A DNA stretch of 29,208 nt from Candidatus Flexicrinis proximus. Its GTDB lineage: Bacteria; Chloroflexota; Anaerolineae; Aggregatilineales; Phototrophicaceae. Under the pieces are notes generated by a model. The model did no database searches. It saw only the letters and a program-made list of their open reading frames with translations, and had not been told where the DNA came from. The number at the start of each line of letters is the position of its first letter. Position 1 is the stretch's first letter. The DNA lies in assembly GCA_016712885.1 (NCBI GenBank), contig JADJQF010000032.1, forward strand, positions 1 through 29,208, in the 5' to 3' direction. Of this stretch, positions 1-7,007 are shown in pieces. Made by a program: the position numbers and the translations under genes.

Positions 1-487
1 AGAATATTTGCGTGAATTGTATGACATGTGTTGAAATCATTACCGGCGACTTTGAATAATAATGGGATGATAGGAGGTCGTTCCGGTTGTCCAGAAACCG
101 AGGCTCAGTAGATGAAGTTAGCTTGTGCGGATATAGCGAGCCTGTATCGGGGAAGTTTTGGTAATAGGGCCATCACGAATAGGTTGAAACTCAAAGTAAT
201 GAAAATGATCGCTGTGACACTTTAATAGCGAGAAATGGGGGTATTGAGAATCTCATATTTTATTAAGGCGTTGATAAAATTGAATCCCTATCGTCGATTT
301 CATAGAGGGAGCGCGTATTGATATAACAGCAATTATCATCAAACCCTCCGATTACTATGTGTGTTACTTTCTTTGGCAACAGGATTGACGAACAGATTGA
401 GGGTGTCGATGGGGCGGATCCTGCTAGACGGTCATCCCTTTGTAATCGCGGCGGTAATGTAATCTGTTCTCGCGGACTGTCGGCCCA

Positions 488-558
488 ATGACGACGCGCT
501 ACCTCCACGCCCCGACCGGCATCCACGCCCAGCCGAACGCGGACGGCGATTGGCGCTG
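488..558 (+). pseudogene. RHS-repeat protein fragment (remnant)
   Basis: The plus-strand frame starting at the ATG at 488 reads RYLHAPTGIHAQ followed by NADGDW. This resembles the segment just before the conserved C-terminal core of RHS/YD-repeat cell-surface proteins, where a line such as YLHGP-G-hAQ is followed by a glycine-rich DGLGS segment. The similarity stops abruptly at ~558 and no DGLGS core or YD repeats follow, so at most this is a relic or a chance echo of such a gene. The call rests on recall of the family pattern over only about 20 residues. Confidence 0.3.
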
Positions 559-599
559 CCAAGGCATCCAAACGCGTGGATTTCTCCCTCAGAATCCTC

Positions 600-631
600 C
601 GAACAAATGTTCGAACAATGTTCGTTTGTTC
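600..631. promoter_or_regulatory. LexA-box-like composite palindrome
   Basis: CGAACAAATGTTCG at 600-613 matches the Gram-positive-type LexA operator consensus CGAAC-N4-GTTCG exactly. It overlaps a second, one-base-shorter CGAAC-AAT-GTTCG (612-624), and the whole is flanked by GAACAAA and TTTGTTC arms. No SOS gene lies immediately next to it in the sequence as given; the nearest gene start is at 1006. It may therefore be a fortuitous palindrome or the operator of a gene lost to decay or sequence error. Confidence 0.4.
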
Positions 632-889
632 AACATCTGACCCGCGTTCCGTGATACGCTCATCCCATCGTCAATGCAGCCCCAACCGGCGCGGACCTCT
701 CCCGCGACAGGCTAGGCCGCGGCATACCTCGGCGCCGGTTTTCGGCCGCCATTAAACGCAAAAAAATGCGCCGTCATTATCCGGAGTAATCCATACGCCG
801 TCTTAAAATCCTCCATCCATCGTCAAGCCCTATCCATGTCCGAATAAGCGTCCCAGCGCAGTCGTACTCACGATACCCGCTGTCCGCTC

Positions 890-950
890 TTCCTGGTTGC
901 TGGCTGCCGGTCGCCGACAGCTGGCCGCTGGTCGCTGACCGCTGGCCACC
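890..950. repeat. CTGGCCGCTGGTCGCTGACC-type intergenic repeat
   Basis: This is a short run of imperfect 7-8 base units of the form GCTGGCTGCCGGTCGCCGACAG, then CTGGCCGCTGGTCGCTGACC. A related string (GGCCGACAGCCGACCGCTCAC) occurs at about 11644-11664, also between genes. Degenerate repeats of this kind are familiar in intergenic regions of Chloroflexota and some other phyla; no function is assigned. They create meaningless open frames rich in Pro, Ala and Ser on the minus strand. Confidence 0.5.
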
Positions 951-958
951 AAACCCGG

Positions 959-964
959 TATAAT
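959..964 (+). promoter_or_regulatory. -10 box of the CSLREA gene
   Basis: A perfect TATAAT lies 42 bases before the ATG at 1006. The best -35 candidate is a poor CTGACC about 19 bases upstream, so only the -10 is firm. Confidence 0.5.
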
Positions 965-1005
965 GCCGCGGGGTAACCGCGATTGACTAGAGAATAGGGA
1001 ATGCG

Positions 1006-3174
1006 ATGGCTGTTGGACTGGAAAAATCAGGTCGCTGGGTGTTGTGGGTGCCGCTGGTTGCAGCGGTGCTGGTCTTAGGAGTCCTGGCGGGTACACACCC
1101 GGCCTCGGCGGATACTGCATATACGGTAAACACCGCCGCCGACGCGGTGGACGCCACTATCGGGGACGGCCTGTGTCTCACGGCGGCCGGCAAGTGCAGC
1201 CTGCGCGCCGCGATTCAGGAGGCGAACGCCAATCCGGACCTTACCGTGATTACGCTCAAGGAGAAGACGCACAAAATCACGATCCTCGGCACGGATGAGG
1301 ACGCCAGGCGCGACCGGCGACTTCGATCTCAGCTCCCCGATCACCATTCAGGGCGTCACCGCCGCAACCTCCATCGTCGACGCCAATTTCATCGACCGCG
1401 CCTTTGATCTCCACGCTGACGCGGCGCTGACCCTCATGAATGCCACGGTTCGCAACGGATTTACGGCCGGACAGGGCGGCGCGATCGCGGCGGAAGTCGC
1501 GGGGACGTCGGTCACGGCCACCAATGTGGTTTTTCAGGGCAACAATTCTCAGGGGGCGGGCGGCGCGGCCAGCGCGGTCAATGGCGGGACACTGGTGATT
1601 CAGCGCAGCACGTTCGTCGATAACCTTGCCCCGCAGGGCGGCGCGCTCTATTTCTATGATTCGGGGATAGCGCCATCTTCGACAGCCTGTTCGACGACAA
1701 CAGCGCGGAATATGGCGGCGCGATCACGACCTATCTCTCGACCCTCGTGATCGAGGACACCCGTTTTGAGGACAACCTGGCCGAGTGCTACACCCTGCTG
1801 GGCTGTGATCCGCTCTTGATGGAAGGCGGCGCGATTTACGCCGGGACCTTTGATCCCGGATTTGGCGGCACTATCACGCTCAACCGTGTCGGTTTCCATC
1901 GTAACGCCTCTACCGGCTGGGCGGGCGGGTTCTCGCTCTATAACGCCGTGCTCAACATCGACGCCTCGAGCTTCGACTCCAATACCGCTGTGCAGGGGGC
2001 CGGTGCGGGCTACACCTTCGGCTCCGACGGCAGTATCACCAACAGCGCCTTCACCAACAACTCGGCAACCGGCGCGAGGCGGGTGGGCGGGGCGGTCTAT
2101 TTCCAGGACAGCGCGTTTACCGTGTCCGTATCCACCTTCTCCGGAAATTCGGCGTTCTCCGGGGGCGGGGTCTACGTGTCCGGCGATGCGCCGCCCAGAG
2201 CGCGCGTGAATGACACCTCGTTTCAGCATGTCACCATCGCCAATAACACCGCCACTGATGGCGGCGGGCTGTGGTTGGTCACAGGTGGCGGCGGCCTGAC
2301 CCTGACCGCTTCGATTATCGATGGCAATACGGCCTCCAGTCTGGGGCCGGACTGCGGCGGCGCGACCATCACCATCAGTTGGACGCTCATTTCCAACGAT
2401 ACCGACTGCGCCTTGACCGGGACCAACAATATCCTCGACCAATCGGCCGGTCTAGCCGCGCTCAGCTATGGCATCAACGGCACGACGCTCGGCCATGTGC
2501 CGATGATGGCCAGCCCGGTGCTGGTGGCCGAAACCGCCTGTACCATCTTGTTTGACCAGCACGATAACCTGATGCCTTTCGGTGCCCCCTGTACGCTGGG
2601 CGCGGTCAGCGGCCTCGATCGCAACCTGCTCACTAACGGCAGTTTCGAGTCGGGCATTTCGGGCTGGACGGTTGTTTCGCCGGATGGCAAAGACAAGACC
2701 GTCAGCACCACGCCCTATGCAGGCACCCGCGCCTTCGTATTCAAAGGCGTCCCCGGCAAGACCTCCGCGATCCGCCAGGTCGTCAACGGCGCCGTTCTCA
2801 CCGCCATCCAATCCGGTGACACGCTGTGCGCCAGCGCGATGGTCTATACCAAGAGCCCGGTCGGGCGATCCCTGTCGGTTAGGATCACCGTCAAATACTC
2901 TGACGGCACTAAAGACAAGTCTTCGCAGCCCGTGGCACTGATCGGGGGCGACTACACGCTGGCCTGTTCGGGCACGGTCACCGTGGACCTGACCGGCGGG
3001 CGCACCATCAACAAGGTCGAGGCGAAAGTCACCAGCACGTCGACCGCCGGCAAGGCCTTCGTCGATAACGTCAGCGCGACCTTGTACGTCGGGTCGGGAC
3101 GCGCTCCGGAGGCCACCCGCGCCGGAGCAGCGCCCTTGCCCCTCCCCGCGATACCGCAAGGCTTCCGCCGCTAA
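1006..3174 (+). CDS. Secreted CSLREA / right-handed beta-helix protein (two frameshifts)
   Basis: The restored product is about 722 residues. A signal peptide occupies residues 1-36 (hydrophobic VAAVLVLGVLAG, cleavage near ASADTA). It is followed by a CSLREA domain with the hallmark CSLRAAIQEAN near residue 64. A long right-handed beta-helix of the polymorphic-outer-membrane-repeat type follows, with GGAI, GGGVY and NNTA turns recurring. A C-terminal jelly-roll-like domain begins at NLLTNGSFESGISGW and resembles carbohydrate-binding modules. The likely role is a cell-surface or secreted adhesin-like protein. Two single-base indels break the frame: one extra base near 1302, and one missing G in the G-run at 1663-1666. 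Repairing the second restores AIFDSLFDDNSAEYGGAI. The ATG at 1006 is chosen because the signal peptide begins there; the ribosome site is weak. Confidence 0.8.
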
Positions 3175-3308
3175 GGATGGCTAGAGTATTCCTGTTCGGG
3201 CAATGCGTCGGCGCCAGCCAAACCCTTGCCTGGACAGGAACCCGCGCTTGCCCTCACCGCGCGATCGCGCTTTCTGCGGTAAATAACGATTGAAGGAGAG
3301 CACCACAA

Positions 3309-3626
3309 ATGACACACCTGCGAATGGACAGCACCAACGGCGAAGTCCGCGTTCAGCTGGAGATCGAGTCGGATGGGGCGGTCGAAACGGATTTCAACTC
3401 ACACCTGTTCAAGGACGCGTTGGTAAGCCTCATCGAAGAGGCCCCGGTCGATTTTTGGATCAAGGATCAAGGCGAATTGAAACCCGAGGAATTCTGGGCG
3501 TCCATCCTCGGCGCGGTCGCCCGCAGCTATCGGGCCGCCCAGGACACGCCGTTTGACGAAGAGGTCACCAATGCGGCCGTCCTGCGCGAAATCGTCGGTT
3601 GGCTTGAAGGCCTGGACTATCTCTAG
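3309..3626 (+). CDS. Small hypothetical protein, 105 aa
   Basis: This is an intact acidic soluble protein with no signal peptide or membrane segment, and I do not recognise the family. The start is well supported: GAAGGAGAG at about 3292-3300 is placed correctly before the ATG at 3309. The sequence is rich in Glu and Asp, with a tryptophan-containing helix region (PVDFWIKDQGELKPEEFWASIL) near the middle. It stands alone between the CSLREA gene and the convergent tRNA-Arg. No function is suggested. Confidence 0.75.
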   Translation: MTHLRMDSTNGEVRVQLEIESDGAVETDFNSHLFKDALVSLIEEAPVDFWIKDQGELKPEEFWASILGAVARSYRAAQDTPFDEEVTNAAVLREIVGWLEGLDYL

Positions 3627-3660
3627 TCATTCGCAGCAGTGGGTTGGGTGATGGGCAAAC

Positions 3661-3682
3661 AAAAACCAGCCGTGTGGCTGGT
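3661..3682 (-). terminator. Intrinsic terminator after tRNA-Arg
   Basis: Read on the minus strand, ACCAGCC-ACAC-GGCTGGT forms a perfect 7-bp stem with a 4-base loop. It is followed by TTTTTGTTTG. It lies 24 bases past the tRNA 3' end. Confidence 0.8.
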
Positions 3683-3705
3683 AGTTGCACGAGACTTTTT
3701 GTCTT

Positions 3706-3777
3706 TACCCCCAGCGGGACTCGAACCCACGCTTCTGCCTCCGGAGGGCAGCGCTCTATCCACTGAGCTATGGGGGC
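3706..3777 (-). tRNA. tRNA-Arg (anticodon CCG)
   Basis: The minus strand folds as a complete cloverleaf of 72 nt. The acceptor stem is GCCCCCA with TGGGGGT (a G-U pair at the end) and discriminator A. The D arm is GCTC/GAGC. The anticodon stem is CTGCC/GGCAG around the loop CTCCGGA, and the T arm is GTGGG-TTCGAGT-CCCGC. The anticodon CCG reads CGG arginine codons. The CCA end is not encoded. A terminator follows directly. Confidence 0.95.
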
Positions 3778-3911
3778 GTACATACCTCACATCGTAATCC
3801 AGAATCGGCTTGAACGCAATGCCCACCGCCCTGAGACGGCACGTCGGAACCGGTATCCAAACCCTTGCTCCGTGCTTTCTTTACCATTGGAGCAGGGACT
3901 GGCGAACGGAG

Positions 3912-4856
3912 TTATTCCGCCCGCCGCTGCGCGACCCAATGTCCCGCACTCGGCACGTATCCCAGCATGCGGTTGATCGCCAGCATCGCGGCGTTCCGCT
4001 CGTCATTATTGGTGCTGATCGTCCGTGCGCCGTGCGCTCTCGCGTACTGGATCGTCAGCAGCTTCAGCGCAAGGGCGATACCCCGGCGGCGGTACGCGCT
4101 GTGTACGCCAGTCAGCCCATTGAACATGGTTTCGGGCATCCCCGGCTCGTTGTACACGCCGGCCAACCCGACGTACGTCTCCCCGTCCGCTGCGATGAAC
4201 TGGCTTTCCGCGCGGTACCACCCGGCGTTAATCACGATCCGCAGCCAGTTCTCGTAAATCGGGAACCCGCCGGTCGACCCCGGCTCGTCCAGCACGGCCT
4301 GCCGGTTGAGGTCGTAGAGCCGGCGCAGCGCCGCTTCGGTCTTGCCGGTGTCCGCCAGCGTGAAGAAACGGATGCCGCCGGCTTCGGCGCGTGCCAGCGT
4401 ATCCGCGAAGGCGGCCGCGTCAAACGTATCGAGGTCTAGTGTCGAGTCAAAGACGTGATGGCTGACGGTAAATCCGCGCTTCTGTGCAAAGGACAGCGAC
4501 TCCGGGCTGTCGTCGCGGATTTCGACCGGCATCACCGTACATCCGTGTTCTGTCGCGTACGCCAGTGCTGCCTCCAACAGCAGCGACCCGATCCCCTGCC
4601 GGCGGTGTGCTGGATCAACCACCAGTTCGAGATTGAGCTGTCCAGCCGGCTGCGATGGATAGCGGATCACCATCGCATACCCGTTCACCCGCCCGTCCGC
4701 GCCTTCAGTGACCCACCGCCGCCAGTGCTTTCCCGGCATCGTCCGCGCTTCGTCCTCCAGCAGCCCGTCGACGCTGACCGGTTCCGTATTAATCAGCGAA
4801 AGCAGTTCCGCGATTCGCTCAAAGTCCTGTTCCGGCACAGCCTGTCTTAAGTTCAT
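3912..4856 (-). CDS. Tandem GNAT-family N-acetyltransferase
   Basis: This intact protein of 314 residues (from the start chosen) contains two GNAT folds. The first has the acetyl-CoA pyrophosphate loop AHRRQGIGSLLL near residue 85. The second has AYRRRGIALALK near residue 255, followed by TNNDERNAAMLAINRMLGY, the classical C-terminal GNAT motif. Double-GNAT proteins acetylate small amines or antibiotics, but the substrate cannot be told from sequence. An upstream in-frame ATG at 4868 would add four residues. I prefer 4856 because GAGG sits five bases before it. The gene is separated from the upstream cysteine synthase gene by an intrinsic terminator and probably has its own promoter within 4857-4903. 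Confidence 0.85.
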   Translation of the reverse strand: MNLRQAVPEQDFERIAELLSLINTEPVSVDGLLEDEARTMPGKHWRRWVTEGADGRVNGYAMVIRYPSQPAGQLNLELVVDPAHRRQGIGSLLLEAALAYATEHGCTVMPVEIRDDSPESLSFAQKRGFTVSHHVFDSTLDLDTFDAAAFADTLARAEAGGIRFFTLADTGKTEAALRRLYDLNRQAVLDEPGSTGGFPIYENWLRIVINAGWYRAESQFIAADGETYVGLAGVYNEPGMPETMFNGLTGVHSAYRRRGIALALKLLTIQYARAHGARTISTNNDERNAAMLAINRMLGYVPSAGHWVAQRRAE

Positions 4857-4903
4857 GATGCCTCGCAATAGGTCATAAAGGTTCAGATAGTTTAGCGGAA
4901 ACG

Positions 4904-4929
4904 AAAACGCGCGACCACACGGCCGCGCG
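4904..4929 (-). terminator. Intrinsic terminator after cysteine synthase
   Basis: On the minus strand, CGCGCGGCC-GTGT-GGTCGCGCG forms a 9-bp stem with one G-U pair and is followed by TTTTCGTTT. It begins 49 bases beyond the cysteine synthase stop and ends that transcript before the GNAT gene. Confidence 0.75.
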
Positions 4930-4977
4930 CTGCATCAATTCCACCGGTTCACTGGTGTCCGCGACCGGCCCTCGTCC

Positions 4978-5937
4978 TCAGCGCGCCCAAAAGCTTTCGC
5001 TCAGGTATTTGTAGGCGTTGTCGGGGAACAGGGTGACGACCACGCCGGATTGCCCTTCGTCGGCCAGCCGCTCGGCCACGCGCAGCGCACCCGCCATCGC
5101 CGCCGCCGCGCTGATGCCGACCAGATACCCTTCTTCACGCGCCAGCCGCCGCGCCATTTCGTAGCTGTCTTCGGTGCTGACACCGAAGTCCTCATCTGCG
5201 AGCGTTTCGCTGTAGATTCCCGGCTTAATGGCCGTCTCCATGTGCTTCCAGCCCTCGACACCGTGAAACGGCGAGTCCGGCTGCAGCGAAATCACTTGAA
5301 TATCCGGGTTGAATGCCTTCAGGCCTCGACCCGTCCCCATCAGCGTGCCGGACGTGCCCAGCCCTGCGACAAAGTGCGTGACTTTGCCGTGGGTCTGCTG
5401 CCAGATTTCCGGCGCGGTGGTGTGATAGTGCGCCTGCCAGTTGGCCGGATTATTGTACTGGTCGGCATAGTAGTAGCGGTCCGGATGGGCGGCCAACTCA
5501 GCGCGGACGGCACGAATTGCCCCGTCCGAGCCTTCCATCGGGTCGGTCAGCACCAGCTCCGCGCCATATGCCCGAAGAATGGCGATACGTTCAGGGCTGG
5601 CGTTTCCCGGCACATAGAGCTTGACGCGAAAGCCCTTGGCGGCGCCAAGCATCGCGTACGCGATACCCGTATTGCCGCTCGTGCTGTCCAGCAGGATCTT
5701 CTCTGGCGTCAGCTTCCCATGATCGAGCGCGTCGCGGACGATCGCCAGCGCGGCGCGGTCTTTGACGCTGCCGCCCGGATTCGCCCATTCGGCCTTAGCG
5801 TAGACGTGGATATTCTCCGGCAGATGCGCCGTGATACGCGTAAATCCGAGCATCGGGGTGTTCCCGATTTGCGCATCAAGCCGCTGCGCCGCGCGGACAT
5901 TGGCGGTTATCATCGGGGTTTGTGCAAGTGCGACCAT
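4978..5937 (-). CDS. Cysteine synthase (O-acetylserine sulfhydrylase family)
   Basis: This is an intact 319-residue protein of the PLP fold-type II CysK/CysM family, which makes L-cysteine from an activated serine and a sulfur donor. Visible landmarks are the Schiff-base lysine K59 in NPGGSVKDRAA, the substrate loop TSGNTG (86-91), the phosphate-binding GLGTSGT (192-198) and the PLP-ring serine in GISAAAA (274-280). Length and order fit the family. EGWKHMETAIKPGIY resembles CysM-like and Thermus/Chloroflexota enzymes; whether it uses O-acetylserine or O-phosphoserine cannot be decided. The ATG at 5937 has only a weak, distant GAAGG. Upstream lies a long leader with a Cys-codon leader peptide and nested terminators (see other entries), which strongly supports a role in cysteine supply and regulation by cysteinyl-tRNA charging. 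Confidence 0.9.
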   Translation of the reverse strand: MVALAQTPMITANVRAAQRLDAQIGNTPMLGFTRITAHLPENIHVYAKAEWANPGGSVKDRAALAIVRDALDHGKLTPEKILLDSTSGNTGIAYAMLGAAKGFRVKLYVPGNASPERIAILRAYGAELVLTDPMEGSDGAIRAVRAELAAHPDRYYYADQYNNPANWQAHYHTTAPEIWQQTHGKVTHFVAGLGTSGTLMGTGRGLKAFNPDIQVISLQPDSPFHGVEGWKHMETAIKPGIYSETLADEDFGVSTEDSYEMARRLAREEGYLVGISAAAAMAGALRVAERLADEGQSGVVVTLFPDNAYKYLSESFWAR

Positions 5938-6043
5938 TATTGTGTGACCAGCCTTCGGTTCATTTCAATCAGCAGGATGATGTCAGTGGTGCGGCCTTCG
6001 CTCAGATTCCCGTCTTGCGCTGATGCTGGATTGGGCCGCGGAA

Positions 6044-6064
6044 ACAAAAACGGCTGGCATACGA
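6044..6064 (-). terminator. Outer (second) terminator of the cysteine leader, 3' arm and U-tract
   Basis: Read on the minus strand, the arm TCGTATGCCAGCCGT pairs with ACGGCTGGCATTCGA at 6129-6143 (14 of 15 pairs). It is followed directly by TTTTTGTTT. It encloses the inner terminator, giving two nested hairpins that each end in TTTTTG. It may serve as a back-up terminator. Confidence 0.7.
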
Positions 6065-6069
6065 CAAAC

Positions 6070-6120
6070 AAAAACGCGGGGGTACGCCCTCCTCAGAGTG
6101 GAGAGGGGTCATCCCGCGTT
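6070..6120 (-). terminator. Inner terminator of the cysteine leader (attenuator)
   Basis: On the minus strand ACGCGGG (6113-6119) pairs with CCCGCGT (6074-6080). An inner stem of CCCCTCTCC with GGAGGG lies within it, and TTTTTGTTTG follows directly. It lies about 50 bases after the leader peptide stop and 130 bases before the cysteine synthase start. Its 5' arm is also the partner of the proposed antiterminator. Confidence 0.75.
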
Positions 6121-6192
6121 CGGGTTCATCGAATGCCAGCCGTTGAAATCGGCGGCGATGTCAATGTGTGCCTATCGCGGAAGGGTCCCCTC
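6103..6192 (-). promoter_or_regulatory. Candidate antiterminator pairing of the cys leader
   Basis: In RNA sense, GAGGGG (6187-6192) and CCGCG (6176-6180), both inside the leader peptide frame, can pair with CCCCUC (6103-6108) and CGCGG (6114-6118). Those two segments form the 5' arm of the inner terminator. This gives 6 + 5 base pairs around a small internal loop. The pairing is mutually exclusive with the terminator. A ribosome running to the stop codon would cover the GAGGGG...CCGCG strand, whereas one stalled at Cys codons 6-7 would leave it free. Confidence 0.6.
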
Positions 6193-6228
6193 GTTGCGAC
6201 AGACAACACAACACAATGCGTTTGACAT
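6172..6228 (-). CDS. Cys-rich leader peptide of cysteine attenuator
   Basis: An 18-codon reading frame encodes MSNALCCVVCRNEGTLPR and ends in TAG at 6172. Its ATG is preceded at seven bases by GAGG (6236-6239), a good ribosome site. Three of the residues (6, 7 and 10) are Cys, all TGT, a very unusual density for a peptide this short. It lies about 35 nt after the inferred transcription start and before two nested terminators in front of the cysteine synthase gene. The expected role is as a sensor: ribosome stalling at the Cys codons when charged tRNA-Cys is low. The peptide itself probably has no other function. Confidence 0.75.
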   Translation of the reverse strand: MSNALCCVVCRNEGTLPR

Positions 6229-6245
6229 GGTAATGCCTCGTTGAA

Positions 6246-6261
6246 GTGGCGTATCAGCCAC
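6246..6261 (-). other. 5'-end hairpin of the cys leader
   Basis: GTGGC-TGATAC-GCCAC forms a 5-bp stem right at the predicted 5' end of the leader RNA. It may protect the transcript or help present the leader-peptide ribosome site. No known riboswitch is recognised. Confidence 0.4.
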
Positions 6262-6269
6262 CGTTCACA

Positions 6270-6299
6270 AGTGTAGACTCGAAGTCCGCATCTTGTCAA
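6270..6299 (-). promoter_or_regulatory. Promoter of the cysteine leader/cysteine synthase transcript
   Basis: A perfect -35 TTGACA (6294-6299) is followed after 18 bases by TACACT (6270-6275). The same -10 variant occurs in the lexA promoter. It begins 30 bases after the upstream lipoprotein stop codon and gives a leader of about 325 nt before the ATG at 5937. Confidence 0.75.
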
Positions 6300-6328
6300 A
6301 CTAACAGTCGCTGAGAACCCCACTCATC

Positions 6329-6967
6329 TTACGGAACGGAATAGATCCGCAGTACGTCAAAGTCGACCGAGATACGCTGGCCTGGCCGGGTCGTCACCAC
6401 CGTCAAGCCGGTGTATCCGCTTGAGTACAGCGAATCCCGGGCTTCTCCGACAAATATGCCGTTCACGTACAGTGCCAGATAGTCGCCGTCACAGACCGCC
6501 CGAATGCGGTTGCTCGCGCCCGTAACGATCCCCCCGGTCTTGGTCCACGCCACCAGCGGGGTGACGTCGCGGCCCCGGCTGCGCCGGATGGTGCCGCTGC
6601 CATCCGCGCCGATCAGGAAATAGTAGCCTTCGCCATCCGCGTTGGCCCTGCAGATGATCCCGAAGCCGCTGCTGTCGTCGTCGCTCAGGTGGAAGGCGTC
6701 GACTTCGACGATTACGTTGGTCTGCGTCTGGTAATCGACCGAGAAGATGTACCGGCCCGCATCCGCCTCAAAGTGGAAGACGCCGTCACGGATCAGCACG
6801 CTGGCCGCCGCGACATCGGCCTGGTCCCAGCGCCCACTTCCGTCGAAGTTGTCGCGCAGCAGGAGTGCGCCGGGCGCAGCGGTACGGGATGGGCTTCCGT
6901 TACAGGCCGCGCAGGCACAGACCAGGATCAGCAGGATAGTACGGGAGAGCGTGTTGGCGTGTCCCAT
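6329..6967 (-). CDS. Lipoprotein with lectin-like beta-sandwich domain
   Basis: The product is a 212-residue exported protein. From the start chosen it begins MGHANTLSRTILLILVCACAACNGS: a short charged start, a hydrophobic stretch, and a lipobox-like ACAAC whose last Cys would be lipidated. The open frame extends further upstream to 7123 but there overlaps the CHAD gene, so the ATG at 6967 is preferred. The mature part looks like a LamG/glycoside-hydrolase-associated jelly roll: NFDGSGRWDQ, then DGVFHFEADAG, DSSGFGIICRA, YYFLIGADG, NRIRAVCDGDYLALYVNG and a closing VDFDVLRIY. Such domains usually bind carbohydrate. It starts 40 bases after the CHAD stop, so the two are probably co-transcribed. 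Confidence 0.75.
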   Translation of the reverse strand: MGHANTLSRTILLILVCACAACNGSPSRTAAPGALLLRDNFDGSGRWDQADVAAASVLIRDGVFHFEADAGRYIFSVDYQTQTNVIVEVDAFHLSDDDSSGFGIICRANADGEGYYFLIGADGSGTIRRSRGRDVTPLVAWTKTGGIVTGASNRIRAVCDGDYLALYVNGIFVGEARDSLYSSGYTGLTVVTTRPGQRISVDFDVLRIYSVP

Positions 6968-7007
6968 TCGAGGTGTTGCGAGAACTGCGGGACGAGCGGC
7001 AGGCGTC

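Larger units (their letters stand above)
1..1000. other. Mostly non-coding left-edge region
   Basis: No convincing gene is seen here. The first ~400 bases are AT-rich, with stops in all frames, and resemble in composition the AT-rich island near 20.5-23.4 kb. From ~410 the base composition becomes GC-rich. Embedded items are listed separately: an RHS-like scrap (488-558), a LexA-box-like palindrome (600-631), a repeat of CTGGCCGCTGGTCGCTGACC type (890-950) and a TATAAT box (959-964). Minus-strand open frames in this stretch (for example 263-571) have no recognisable domain and conflict with the RHS-like reading on the plus strand, so they are not called. Confidence 0.6.

Noticed and set aside
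263..571. 102-aa minus-strand open frame
   Set aside because: No domain, no ribosome site, and the opposite strand carries an RHS-like segment in the same place.
890..950. CRISPR array
   Set aside because: Repeat units are only 7-8 bases, imperfect, and without spacers; no cas genes are present.
830..1120. Pro/Ala/Ser-rich minus-strand open frame
   Set aside because: Produced by the CTGGCCGCTGGTCGC-type intergenic repeat and overlapping the start of the CSLREA gene.
5050..6225. 391-aa plus-strand open frame
   Set aside because: Shadow of the cysteine synthase gene; composition is Arg/His-rich and it has no recognisable domain.
6126..6323. 65-aa minus-strand open frame over the cys leader
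   Set aside because: It overlaps the leader peptide in another frame, lacks a ribosome site and begins upstream of the inferred transcription start.
5938..6328. T-box riboswitch in the leader of cysteine synthase
   Set aside because: A GGGCGTACCCCCGCG string resembles the T-box AGGGTGGNACCGCG only loosely; there is no specifier stem-loop pattern, and the string is simply the 3' arm of a terminator. The Cys-rich leader peptide explains the region better.
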